Of a stretch of 64,000 nucleotides of DNA, positions 50,698-59,072 are shown in pieces (position 1 is the stretch's first letter; each line of letters opens with the position of its first letter). Position numbers and translations under genes: made by a program. The DNA comes from Bin125 sp026705025 (GTDB lineage Bacteria > Chloroflexota > Dehalococcoidia > Bin125). A model generated the notes under the pieces. That model saw only the letters and a list, made by a program, of their open reading frames with translations. It ran no database searches and had not been told where the DNA came from. The DNA is taken from positions 124,001 through 188,000 of the forward strand of contig JAPPBN010000046.1 of the NCBI GenBank assembly GCA_026705025.1, given 5' to 3'.

Positions 50698-51687
50698 GTG
50701 TCGCTGCGCATCGGCCTGCTCGGGGCGGCGTACATCGCTCCGCGCGGAATCGTCAAGCCCGTACAGGTCTTCGACGACGTCGAAATCGTCAGCATGGCCG
50801 CCCGGGACCGTTCACGCGCAGAGGTCTTCGCGGCCCGTGCCGACATCCCCACCGTTCACGACACCTACGACCAGGTTGTCACCGACCCCAATGTCGACGC
50901 CGTCTACAACCCGCTCGCGATCAGCGGTCACCACGAGTGGACGATCAAGGCGCTGAACGCGGGCAAGCACGTCCTCTGCGAGAAGCCCTTCGCGATGAAC
51001 GAGGCCGAAGCGCGAGAAATGGCCGACTGCGCCCGGGAGAACGGACTCGTCTGCGCCGAGGCGTTTCATTACTACTACCATCCCCTCACCCGCCGGATGC
51101 GGGAGATCGTCCAGAGCGGCATTCTTGGTCGTATTCGATTCGCGGACGCCCACTTCCAAAACATCGTCGAAGACACGCCGGGCGAGATTCGCTACCAGAT
51201 TGAACTCGGCGGCGGCGCTGCCATGGATCTCGGCTGTTACCCGCTGCATTTCCTCCGGCACAGCTTCGGCGCCGAGCCAGAAGTGATCTCGGCGAAGACC
51301 GCAATCGTGCACGAGCACATCGACATTGAGCTGGAGGCTGAACTGCTGTTCCCCGGCGATGTTCCCGCTCGGATCTGGTCACGGATGAACCCGGCTGGTG
51401 GATTCTCCAGCGCTGCCAACTTCTACGGCGACCAGGGCTGGCTCAAGGTTGTCAATCCGATGGTGCCGCAGCGCGAGCCGCACCTGATCGAACTGGTCAC
51501 CTCGTGGGGCACGCGACGCGAGACCCTGACCACCCGGCCGACATTCGACTATCAGCTCCAGGCGTTCATCGACGCTATCGAAGGCGTCAGGCCAATGCCG
51601 ACTGACGCCGAAGACGGCGTCGTCAGCATGCGCGTGATCGATAACGTCTACCGAGCCGCCGGAATGATGCCGCGCGGCGAGATTTAG
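50698..51687 (+). CDS. Gfo/Idh/MocA-family oxidoreductase
   Basis: 329 residues from a GTG, 11 bases after the NHL gene stop. Rossmann start LRIGLLGAAYIAPRGI, NPLAISGHHEWTIKAL, and the hallmark CEKPFAMNEAEA with the conserved Lys. The second domain has GGGAAMDLGCYPLHFLRHSF, with the Asp and His positions of the active site. It is an NAD(P)-dependent dehydrogenase of sugar-like or similar hydroxy compounds, substrate unknown. Twelve bases separate it from the interrupted amidohydrolase gene. Confidence 0.92.
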   Translation: MSLRIGLLGAAYIAPRGIVKPVQVFDDVEIVSMAARDRSRAEVFAARADIPTVHDTYDQVVTDPNVDAVYNPLAISGHHEWTIKALNAGKHVLCEKPFAMNEAEAREMADCARENGLVCAEAFHYYYHPLTRRMREIVQSGILGRIRFADAHFQNIVEDTPGEIRYQIELGGGAAMDLGCYPLHFLRHSFGAEPEVISAKTAIVHEHIDIELEAELLFPGDVPARIWSRMNPAGGFSSAANFYGDQGWLKVVNPMVPQREPHLIELVTSWGTRRETLTTRPTFDYQLQAFIDAIEGVRPMPTDAEDGVVSMRVIDNVYRAAGMMPRGEI

Positions 51688-51699
51688 ACTCCACTCACC

Positions 51700-52515
51700 A
51701 TGGGCGACCGGATCCGGGCCATTGACTCGCTGATCAACTCGAACTTCCTCGATCCCGCGGGCGACAGCGCATTGCGCTATCTGTTCAAAGACATCGAGGG
51801 CCGAGGCTCAATCGAGACACCAGAGCAACTGCTCGAAGTGCTGGACCAGTCCGACATCGGCGCCGGCGTCGTCTCGATCATGCAGCCCGAGCACGCCGAA
51901 TGGGTCGGCGACGCGCATCAGCAGTTTCCCGACAAGATCCTGCCCGCGGTGATTGTCAACCCGCTCAACGGCTACGACGAAATCCGCAAGGTCGTCGACT
52001 ACTACGAGCGCTACGGCGTCCGTTGCCTGCGAATCCCGCCATTCCGCTACGAGCTGCCACCGACCGATCGCGTCTACTGGCCCTTCTACGTCAAGGCGCT
52101 CGAGCTCGACATCGCCGTCTCGATGAACGCGGGCATGCCCGGCCCGCGCCGACCGGGATGGGTCTAGAACCCGATCCATTACGACGAGGTCGCGTATCAC
52201 TTTCCGGAGCTGCGGCTGATCATGACCCACTGCGGCCAACCCTGGATCGAGGAGGCAATCTCAACGATCGCTCATTGGGACCACGTCTACATGTCCTGCA
52301 CGTCGGTCGCGCCCAAGTATTGGACGCCGAGCTTCATCCAGTTCATCAACACCCGAGGCCGCCAGAAGATGATGTTCGGCACGGAGTACCCGACGATCCC
52401 CTGGCCTCGCGCCCGTGACGAGATCGATGCGCTGCAACTCCGCGAGACCGTGGTGGAAGACTTCTTCGTCGACAACGCCCGCCGGGCGTACCTGTGGGAC
52501 GCCGACCCAAGCTAA
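51700..52515 (+). pseudogene. Amidohydrolase-2 family gene interrupted by an in-frame amber codon
   Basis: One reading frame of 272 codons encodes an amidohydrolase-related TIM-barrel protein, but codon 156 (52165-52167) is TAG. The sequence before it (MGDRIRAIDSLINSNFLDPA to AGMPGPRRPGWV) and after it (NPIHYDEVAYHF, LRLIMTHCGQPWIEEAIS, MMFGTEYPTIPWPRARDEID, DNARRAYLWD) joins perfectly in the same frame, and a single C-to-T change from CAG would explain the stop. The N-terminus has IDSLINSNF in place of the DxHxH metal motif. It may be a young pseudogene, two expressed fragments (an ATG occurs at 52222), a readthrough gene or a sequencing error. Confidence 0.8.
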
Positions 52516-52525
52516 AGCCCTCTGG

Positions 52526-52547
52526 GCCCCGCGTCGGAGCGCGGGGC
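52526..52547. terminator. Stem-loop between convergent genes
   Basis: GCCCCGCG / CGCGGGGC with loop TCGGAG, an 8-bp perfect GC stem located between the amidohydrolase and NIPSNAP gene stops. No U-run, so only a probable terminator. Confidence 0.5.
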
Positions 52548-52556
52548 ATCGGAATA

Positions 52557-53228
52557 TCAGACGGGCCAGTGGGCGTTCATGACCTGGACCCAGGTGTGTC
52601 GGGTGAGGGCGTGCCGCTCGCGACCACTCTCCTGGAACAGCTTGAGGAGTTCCGGCGAGACGCCGGAGTCGGGCGCCTGTGGGGTGCGAGTCGCGTGCCA
52701 GTTTCCGACGCTGTGGTAGCCGGCCAGGTTCGTGACCTCCATATCGTCGCTGAGCACGGCATCGTAGAAGTTGCCGAGGACACGGTGGCCCATGGCGTCC
52801 ATGGCGGGCCAGACGCCGAACTCGGTGAGGTGGGCGAAGCGCTCCCACGTGTCAGGGTCGATGGTCCAGCGGCGCAATCCGTAGACGGCGCGCCGATCGG
52901 AGTCGGGGGTTACCGCCAGGGGGCGGCCCGAGTACGGGATTTTGGGCCTGGCGGTCTCGTTGACGATCATGTCTCGACGCGCGCTGCGGTATGCGTCGTT
53001 GCCGATTCCGACGAGGATTTCCTGGCCGCGCCGCCAGTCGTCCCAACTGGGAAATCCGATGAAACTGTGGACCTCCTCAGGAGTGCCGCCGATCGCCGGA
53101 TTGAGCAGACAGAGCGGCCGGAAGCCCGCCTCAACCAGTCGAGGCCAGGCTTCTTTCAGGAAGAGTTCGCGGTACTCGGGAAACCGCTTCGGCTCGACCA
53201 TCGTCACGCGGTGCTCGTAGAAGTCCAT
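52557..53228 (-). CDS. NIPSNAP-family protein (double ferredoxin-like domain)
   Basis: 223 residues. The start MDFYEHRVTMVEPKRFPEYR and the segment HSFIGFPSWDDWRRGQEI match NIPSNAP proteins. A second copy of the fold begins near 113 with YGLRRWTIDPDTWERF and contains HRVLGNFYDAVL. Two dimeric alpha-beta-barrel units in one chain are usual for this family. Function is not established; relatives bind or transform small hydrophobic molecules. It is on the opposite strand to the genes on either side and has a 67-base divergent gap to the FAD oxidoreductase. Confidence 0.75.
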   Translation of the reverse strand: MDFYEHRVTMVEPKRFPEYRELFLKEAWPRLVEAGFRPLCLLNPAIGGTPEEVHSFIGFPSWDDWRRGQEILVGIGNDAYRSARRDMIVNETARPKIPYSGRPLAVTPDSDRRAVYGLRRWTIDPDTWERFAHLTEFGVWPAMDAMGHRVLGNFYDAVLSDDMEVTNLAGYHSVGNWHATRTPQAPDSGVSPELLKLFQESGRERHALTRHTWVQVMNAHWPV

Positions 53229-53295
53229 AAGTCGTCCCTGCTTTCCGGCTGACTCCCGTTGCGACGCAGAGTAATCTCAGCGACAGGGAGTCGGG

Positions 53296-54987
53296 ATGAC
53301 GGAATCCTCTGACATCGTCGTGATCGGAGGTGGGCCGGGCGGCTCCGCCTGCGCCACGTTGTTGGCTGATCAGGGATATCACGTCACCTTGTTGGAACGA
53401 GCGAAGTTCCCTCGCGAACACGTCGGCGAATCGCTGCTCCCTGCAAGCATCCCGGTGCTCGAGCAGATTGGCGTGATGCCGGCCATCGAGTCAGCCGGAT
53501 TCGTCATCAAGCGCGGCGCCACCCTCGTCTGGGGCAAAGATCCCGAACCCTGGAGCTGGTACTTCGCCGACGATCCCGGCCAACGCCCGACCTCATTCCA
53601 GGTCGTTCGCTCCGAGTTCGACCACATCCTGCTCAAGAACGCCGCCGAGCATGGCGTTGACGTCCGCGAAGAGCACCAGGTGCTCGACATTGAACTCGAC
53701 GGCGAACGCGTCACCCGCGTCAAGTACATGGCGCAAGGTGAAGCGGGCCAGATGAGGTGCCGGTTCCTTGTCGACGCCAGCGGGCAAGCCGCACTGCTCA
53801 GCCGCAAACTGGACCTGCATCAGTGGGACGAGTACTTCAAGAACCTCGCCGTCTACGGCTACTACCGCGATGCCAGGCACCTCGATCCGCCCAACAACGG
53901 CAACATCTTCATCGAGTCCTACGAACACGGCTGGCTGTGGAAGATCCCGCTGCACACCGGCGTGACCAGCGTCGGCGCGGTGGTCGACAAAGACATCGGA
54001 CAACAGGGTCTGCGAGAGCTCGGCCCCAGAGGATTCCTCGAAGCCCAGGTCAGGCTCGCGCCCCACACGAAGCAACTGTTGGCCGACGCGACGCTGGTTG
54101 ACGAGCCCGACATCGAACGTGACTGGTCGTACACATCGAAGCAGTTCTCTGGCGACGGATACGTACTGGTCGGTGACGCCGCCTGCTTCGTTGATCCGCT
54201 CTTCTCTTCCGGCGTACATCTCGCCCTGGGCAGCGCGACGTTGGCGGCTAACTACGTCAAGTCTGCGCTGGAAGAACCGAAGACCAGAGATCAGGCGGCG
54301 CAGTTGTACGAATCGCTGTACAGCAAGCAGTATGACTACTTCCATCTCACCGCCCAACTCTTCTACGGGACCAATCGCAGCGCCGATTCCTACTTCTGGG
54401 AAGCGCGACGGATCCTCGGCGATGGCGACACGACGCCGAGGGAGGCGTTCGTGCGCGTCGTCAGCGGACAGCCGCCGACCGGTTATGAACGCGCCGTCAT
54501 CGAACATGGCGAACTGCCGCCCGAGATCGAGTCTGAGGTACGCCGCCGGGACGAGCGCGCCGAGCGCCGGCGCCGCACGACCGAAGCGATCACCGCAGAA
54601 CCCGGCGCGCTGCTGCGTGCCGTTCCATCCTTGCCCGCCCACGTCAGGCTGGAGCAACGTCGTGCCCTCGCCGGCGCCAACTTTCAGCAGGCCTTCCAGC
54701 TCGTGGTCAACTCCCGCGATCGGCGATCGGAGCCATATCCAATCACGGCCGTCATGGCGGCCTGCATCGGACAGATGAACGGGCGAACAACGCTGGGCGA
54801 AATCGTCGCGACAGTCAATCGACAGCACAATCTGCGCGGCGAACAGGGCCTCAGGAAGATCATCGAGCGCGATCTGCCGCCCCTGATCAACGCCGGCCTG
54901 ATCGATGTCGCGACCGCCTCCGTCGGCCGCAACGACGCATGTCCGTGCGGCTCGGGCAAGAAGTACAAGCGCTGTCACGGCCGCTAA
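53296..54987 (+). CDS. FAD-dependent oxidoreductase (halogenase/geranylgeranyl-reductase-like) with C-terminal SEC-C zinc motif
   Basis: 563 residues. The FAD-binding start is VVIGGGPGGSACATLLADQG (8-27) followed by ERAKFPREHVGESLLP, and the second FAD motif is VGDAACFVDPLFSSGVHLAL (about 293-312). This order fits the flavin halogenase/geranylgeranyl reductase superfamily. The diagnostic Trp motif of halogenases was not seen, so reductase or hydroxylase activity is equally possible. Residues about 400-545 form an extra helical region rich in Arg and Glu. The last 15 residues, CPCGSGKKYKRCHGR (Cys549, Cys551, Cys560, His561), are a SEC-C zinc motif as at the end of SecA. This fusion is unusual. 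Confidence 0.85.
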   Translation: MTESSDIVVIGGGPGGSACATLLADQGYHVTLLERAKFPREHVGESLLPASIPVLEQIGVMPAIESAGFVIKRGATLVWGKDPEPWSWYFADDPGQRPTSFQVVRSEFDHILLKNAAEHGVDVREEHQVLDIELDGERVTRVKYMAQGEAGQMRCRFLVDASGQAALLSRKLDLHQWDEYFKNLAVYGYYRDARHLDPPNNGNIFIESYEHGWLWKIPLHTGVTSVGAVVDKDIGQQGLRELGPRGFLEAQVRLAPHTKQLLADATLVDEPDIERDWSYTSKQFSGDGYVLVGDAACFVDPLFSSGVHLALGSATLAANYVKSALEEPKTRDQAAQLYESLYSKQYDYFHLTAQLFYGTNRSADSYFWEARRILGDGDTTPREAFVRVVSGQPPTGYERAVIEHGELPPEIESEVRRRDERAERRRRTTEAITAEPGALLRAVPSLPAHVRLEQRRALAGANFQQAFQLVVNSRDRRSEPYPITAVMAACIGQMNGRTTLGEIVATVNRQHNLRGEQGLRKIIERDLPPLINAGLIDVATASVGRNDACPCGSGKKYKRCHGR

Positions 54988-55158
54988 CGGCTATCTGCCC
55001 CTGCTGACGGCTCCGACAAGCGGGAATCATCTATCCCAACTGCTCGATTGATGAGAAATTTCACATTGCCCCAAGCGCCATCTCGCCGGTAATCTCTGAT
55101 CAACGCGCGGGATCCGCCCGCTTACGATCTCACGTGGAGCGAGAACAGAAGGAGACGC

Positions 55159-57057
55159 ATGGAACGCAACTATTGGTCACGAATGCGGCGGCAACGAATG
55201 AGCCGTCGCTCGCTGCTGCGGGCGAGCGCCCGCGCCGGCGTCGGCGCGGCAGGTCTGGCGCTGGTCGGCTGCGGCGACGATGACGACGACGACCAGCCGG
55301 CTGCAGCTCAGGCCGAGCAGCAACAGCAGCAGGCGATGGAGCAACAGGCCGAACAGCAGGCCATGCAGCAGGAGCAGCAGGAACAGCCTGCCGCCCAGCA
55401 GCAACAGCAACAGCAGGCCGCTGTCGCCCAGGCGCAGGACCAGGCGATGGTCGACAGCCAGGGCAACACGATCCAGACCGGCGGCGTCTTCAAGCGCGCG
55501 GCTGCGTCGCAGCTCACGCTGATCCGCTTCCCCTGGAACTCGGCCGGCAACAACGGCACCATCGACCCGACCGGCTACATGTACAACTGCCTGACGTCAT
55601 ACGGCGGCGTGCAGCTCAACGAGACGGCGAACCGGTTCTGGGAGTACGCCAACCCCGACTGGGAAATCAAGCCCGACGTCGCCGCCGGTTGGGAAACCCC
55701 CGACAACCTGACCTGGATCTTCGACATCAAGCCCAACGTCGTCTTCCACGACGGACGCGCCTTCACCGCCGCCGACGCAGCGCACAGCTACGAGGCGATC
55801 CGCGACCAGGGCGTCTCCGGCGGCGGCTCGCCGGCCTACAACCTGGGCAAGGTCATCGCCGGCACCGAGGCCGTGGACGACCTCACCATGCGCCTCAACC
55901 TGGGCGAGCCGCGCGGCTTCACCGGCGCGCTCACCGCCTACGTGCGCATGGGTCACCCCGAGACGGCCGGTTCCGAGACCGCCCCGGCACTCGACATGGC
56001 CCGCAATGAAGAGGCCGTGCTGATCGGCACCGGTCCCTGGCGCTTCGACACCGACAGCTACGACCCCAACACCGGCTGGCGTCTTGTGCCCTTCACCGAG
56101 GGGCACATGGGCGCGCCCAACATGGACGAGATCACCTACACGATCTTCTCCGACGCCGACGCCATCGGTATCGCCCTGGAAGCGGGCGACATCGACTCCC
56201 ACAACGGCATCCCGTTCAACAACCCCGAGACGATCGACCGCCTGATTGCCAGTGACGACCACTGGGGTTGGGCCGGCACGAGCCTTGGCGGACAGATCTT
56301 CCGCTTCGCGATCGACGTTGAGCCGACGACCGACCCGCGCGCCCGCCACGGCGTCTGGCGGATGGTCGACCAGGAGCGCGTGGTGCGCGACTACTTCGGT
56401 CCCTACGACGACGCCGGACGACTCTTCTTCCAGCGCGGCTCGCAGGGCTACATCGAAGACCAGGACCGCCCCAACTACGACCCGGCCGAGGGCGCCAAGC
56501 TCCTCGACGCCGCCGGCGTCGGCGAGGGCAGCGTGCTGACCGCCAGCACCCTGCCGATTCGCCCCTACGCGCCGGCCCTGGCTCAGTTGCTGCAGGCCGA
56601 ACTCTCGACCCTCGACATCGAACTCGAACTCGACCCGACCGAGTACAACGTCATGATCGAGAAGCAGCAGGCCGGTGACTTCGGCAACTTCCTGATCGGC
56701 TTCGGAAACTGGATCCGCCCCGAGTCGGCGGCGCTCGCCATGGTCATGCAGGATGCCCTGCACGGCGAGGGCAACGCCAAGCGCGGCGGCGACGCCAGCA
56801 ACCCGATCCCGGTCCGCGAACGTCCCTACATGGACAACTACTTCCACTGGCTCGACATGATCATCGATGTCCAGACCGGAAACCACGAGGACACCGAGGA
56901 ATACTGGCGCTCGTTCAACGACACCTTCCACGAGGTGATGTTCGCCCAGGCCATCGCGCGTCAGCGCGGCGCGGAGTTCTACACCAACAGGGTCCACGTG
57001 CCCGACCCGGGCCCGACCACACCGAACCCGCAAACGATCTGGCTCGAGCAGACGTAG
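55159..57057 (+). CDS. ABC transporter substrate-binding protein, family 5 (copy 3), Tat lipoprotein with poly-Gln spacer
   Basis: 632 residues, with a strong AAGGAG ribosome-binding site. RMSRRSLLRASARAGVGAAG is a twin-arginine signal leading to LVGC (Cys38), six Asp, and a Gln/Ala/Glu spacer (about 45-97). The mature part has WIFDIKPNVVFHDGRAFTAA, YEAIRDQGVSGGG and ARHGVWRMVDQERVVRDYFG, which fit family-5 binding proteins, more distant from copies 1 and 2. It starts an operon that continues through two permeases into four catabolic genes. Its ligand is probably the substrate of those enzymes (inference). Confidence 0.92.
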   Translation: MERNYWSRMRRQRMSRRSLLRASARAGVGAAGLALVGCGDDDDDDQPAAAQAEQQQQQAMEQQAEQQAMQQEQQEQPAAQQQQQQQAAVAQAQDQAMVDSQGNTIQTGGVFKRAAASQLTLIRFPWNSAGNNGTIDPTGYMYNCLTSYGGVQLNETANRFWEYANPDWEIKPDVAAGWETPDNLTWIFDIKPNVVFHDGRAFTAADAAHSYEAIRDQGVSGGGSPAYNLGKVIAGTEAVDDLTMRLNLGEPRGFTGALTAYVRMGHPETAGSETAPALDMARNEEAVLIGTGPWRFDTDSYDPNTGWRLVPFTEGHMGAPNMDEITYTIFSDADAIGIALEAGDIDSHNGIPFNNPETIDRLIASDDHWGWAGTSLGGQIFRFAIDVEPTTDPRARHGVWRMVDQERVVRDYFGPYDDAGRLFFQRGSQGYIEDQDRPNYDPAEGAKLLDAAGVGEGSVLTASTLPIRPYAPALAQLLQAELSTLDIELELDPTEYNVMIEKQQAGDFGNFLIGFGNWIRPESAALAMVMQDALHGEGNAKRGGDASNPIPVRERPYMDNYFHWLDMIIDVQTGNHEDTEEYWRSFNDTFHEVMFAQAIARQRGAEFYTNRVHVPDPGPTTPNPQTIWLEQT

Positions 57058-57074
57058 CGCTCAAGCAGTCGGAA

Positions 57075-57102
57075 GCGGGCGCCTCCCTGAGGAGGCGCCC
57101 GC
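57075..57102 (+). promoter_or_regulatory. Intercistronic stem-loop between binding protein and permease genes (operon 3)
   Basis: GCGGGCGCCTCC / GGAGGCGCCCGC with loop CTGA, a perfect 12-bp stem without a U-run. Same location as in operons 1 and 2. Confidence 0.65.
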
Positions 57103-57144
57103 ACCGGCTCCATTCACGGATGTGACTGTCGCCGTAGGGGACCG

Positions 57145-58110
57145 ATGACCTACGTACTCCGTCGTCTGATCACACAGATGATCCCGGTCCTGTTTCTGGC
57201 GTCGATCCTGATCTTCGCCTCTGTGCGCCTGATCCCCGGCGACCCCGTCGCCGGCGCGATCGGCGACGCCATGGGCAACACCGACCCAGAGGTCTACGAG
57301 CAGCTCAAGGAAGAACTCGGCCTCAACAAGCCGATGTACGAGCAGTACTGGATCTGGCTGGGCCGCATCTTCACCGGCGACCTTGGCATGTCGTTGACCG
57401 GATTGCCGGTCTCCGAGATCCTCTGGAATGCGATTCCTGCGTCGGTCGAACTAGCAGGCCTCGCGATCATCATCGGCTTCACGCTGGGCCTGTTGCTGGG
57501 CATCCTCGCCGCAATCAACCGGGGCGGCTTCTTCGACTGGTTCGCTGCCCTCTGGACCGGCTGGAACATCGGCGTTCCATCATTTGTCGCCGGTCTCGTC
57601 TATCTGATCGTCTTCTCTGTCTGGTTCGATCTCACCCCGGTCTCCGGACGAGTCCCGCTCACCGAAGATCCGCTCAAAGCGCTCGAGCATCTCGCCCTGC
57701 CCTCACTCGCCCTCGGCGGCATCGTCGCCGCCAACATCAGCCGCTTCACCCGGCAGTCGCTGCTCGACACACTGACCGAGGACTACATCCGCACTGCCCG
57801 ATCCAAGGGGCTCACCAACCGCGTCGTCATCATCCGCCACGCTCTGCGCCCCAGCCTGATTCCGGTTGTCACGATCATGGGCCTCGAGCTGGCCAGCATC
57901 CTCAGCGGCACCCTCGTGATCGAGACCGTCTTCACCTGGCCCGGACTCGGACGTGCCCTGATCAACGCCGTCAACAACCGCGACTACACCGTCATTCAGG
58001 CCACGACCATCCTGCTCGTCTTCGTCTTCGTCGTGGTCAACCTGATCGTCGATCTCGTCTACGTCGGACTCGATCCCCGAATCCGCATCGGTCAGAGCGC
58101 GGAGACATAA
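57145..58110 (+). CDS. ABC transporter permease, DppB type (operon 3)
   Basis: 321 residues, six membrane helices, first one LITQMIPVLFLASILIFASV. The long extracellular loop has LGLNKPMYEQYWIWLGRIFT. The EAA loop is EDYIRTARSKGLTNRVVIIR followed by HALRPSLIPV. It pairs with the DppC-type protein encoded two bases downstream. Confidence 0.92.
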   Translation: MTYVLRRLITQMIPVLFLASILIFASVRLIPGDPVAGAIGDAMGNTDPEVYEQLKEELGLNKPMYEQYWIWLGRIFTGDLGMSLTGLPVSEILWNAIPASVELAGLAIIIGFTLGLLLGILAAINRGGFFDWFAALWTGWNIGVPSFVAGLVYLIVFSVWFDLTPVSGRVPLTEDPLKALEHLALPSLALGGIVAANISRFTRQSLLDTLTEDYIRTARSKGLTNRVVIIRHALRPSLIPVVTIMGLELASILSGTLVIETVFTWPGLGRALINAVNNRDYTVIQATTILLVFVFVVVNLIVDLVYVGLDPRIRIGQSAET

Positions 58111-58112
58111 CC

Positions 58113-59015
58113 ATGTCCGGCCGCGTCGCAGACGTTCCCTTCGAAGAAGAAAGCGATCGCTTTCATTTCCTCCGTAGCGTCGGCACGGAGTTGCGTGCCG
58201 TCTTGCGAGAACCCCGAGGCGCCCTCGCCGTCACGGTGCTGGTGGTCTTGCTCTTCTTCGCCTTCATCTTCCCCGTCCTCGACCCCACCGACCCAAACAA
58301 ACCCGGCGACACCCCGAAAAACGGCGGCATCACCTGGGACGCGCCAATGGGCACCGACCACATCTCGCGAGATCTGCTCGCTCGAAACTCGATCGGCCTC
58401 GGCCGCACGATCAAGCACGGCTTCATCGCTGTCTTCGTCGGCTGGGTGGTCGGCATCACCATCGGCTACACCGCCGGCTGGCGTGGAGGACGCACCGACA
58501 CCCTGATCATGCGAGGAGTCGACGTCCTCCTCGCCTTCCCCGGGATCGTCTTCGCCATCCTCCTGATCACGATCATCGGCTCGGGCATCTTCAGCGTTGC
58601 CGTGGCCATCGCGTTCTTCAACATTCCCGGCTCGGCCCGTCTGGCCAGAGCCGGCGTGCTCAGGGAACGGGAGCGCGACTACGTCCTCGCCGGCCGCTGC
58701 CTCGGCCTCTCAGGACGCCGCATCCTCTTCCGCCACGTCGCGCCCAACACCTTCGGCGCATTCACGGTCCAGGTCCCGCTCGCGATCGTCGCCTCCGTGT
58801 TAATCATGGCCGCGCTCAACTTCCTCGGCCTGGGCGCCGAACTGCCCGATCCCACCCTCGGCGCGATCATGCAGGAAGGTCGCCCCTTCATGCGCGACGC
58901 CCCCCACTTTGTCCTCGGACCGGTGCTCATCCTCGCCCTCATGCTGACAGCTCTCAACTTCCTCAGCGACGTCCTCACCGAGCGCCTCGACCCCGTCCGC
59001 CGCCGCCGGGTCTGA
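58113..59015 (+). CDS. ABC transporter permease, DppC type (operon 3)
   Basis: 300 residues. A 40-residue soluble N-terminus is followed by six membrane helices. APMGTDHISRDLLARNSIGL is the DppC signature in variant form, and the EAA loop is ERDYVLAGRCLGLSGRRILF followed by RHVAPNTFGAF, noticeably diverged from operons 1 and 2. As in those operons, no ATPase gene follows; the next gene, 57 bases on, is an aldolase. Confidence 0.9.
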   Translation: MSGRVADVPFEEESDRFHFLRSVGTELRAVLREPRGALAVTVLVVLLFFAFIFPVLDPTDPNKPGDTPKNGGITWDAPMGTDHISRDLLARNSIGLGRTIKHGFIAVFVGWVVGITIGYTAGWRGGRTDTLIMRGVDVLLAFPGIVFAILLITIIGSGIFSVAVAIAFFNIPGSARLARAGVLRERERDYVLAGRCLGLSGRRILFRHVAPNTFGAFTVQVPLAIVASVLIMAALNFLGLGAELPDPTLGAIMQEGRPFMRDAPHFVLGPVLILALMLTALNFLSDVLTERLDPVRRRRV

Positions 59016-59072
59016 TTCCGCTCTACTCTGTTCCGCGAACCACATTCAGGTCTCAATCAGGGAGTCCAACCT

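Noticed and set aside
52165..52167. Pyrrolysine or selenocysteine at the amber codon
   Set aside because: TAG is not a selenocysteine codon, no pyrrolysine genes or recognisable insertion structure are nearby, and other genes in the window also end in TAG.
55597..57033. A 478-residue Val/Gly-rich minus-strand frame opposite the third binding protein
   Set aside because: Composition is that of the complement of a high-GC gene; no recognisable motifs.
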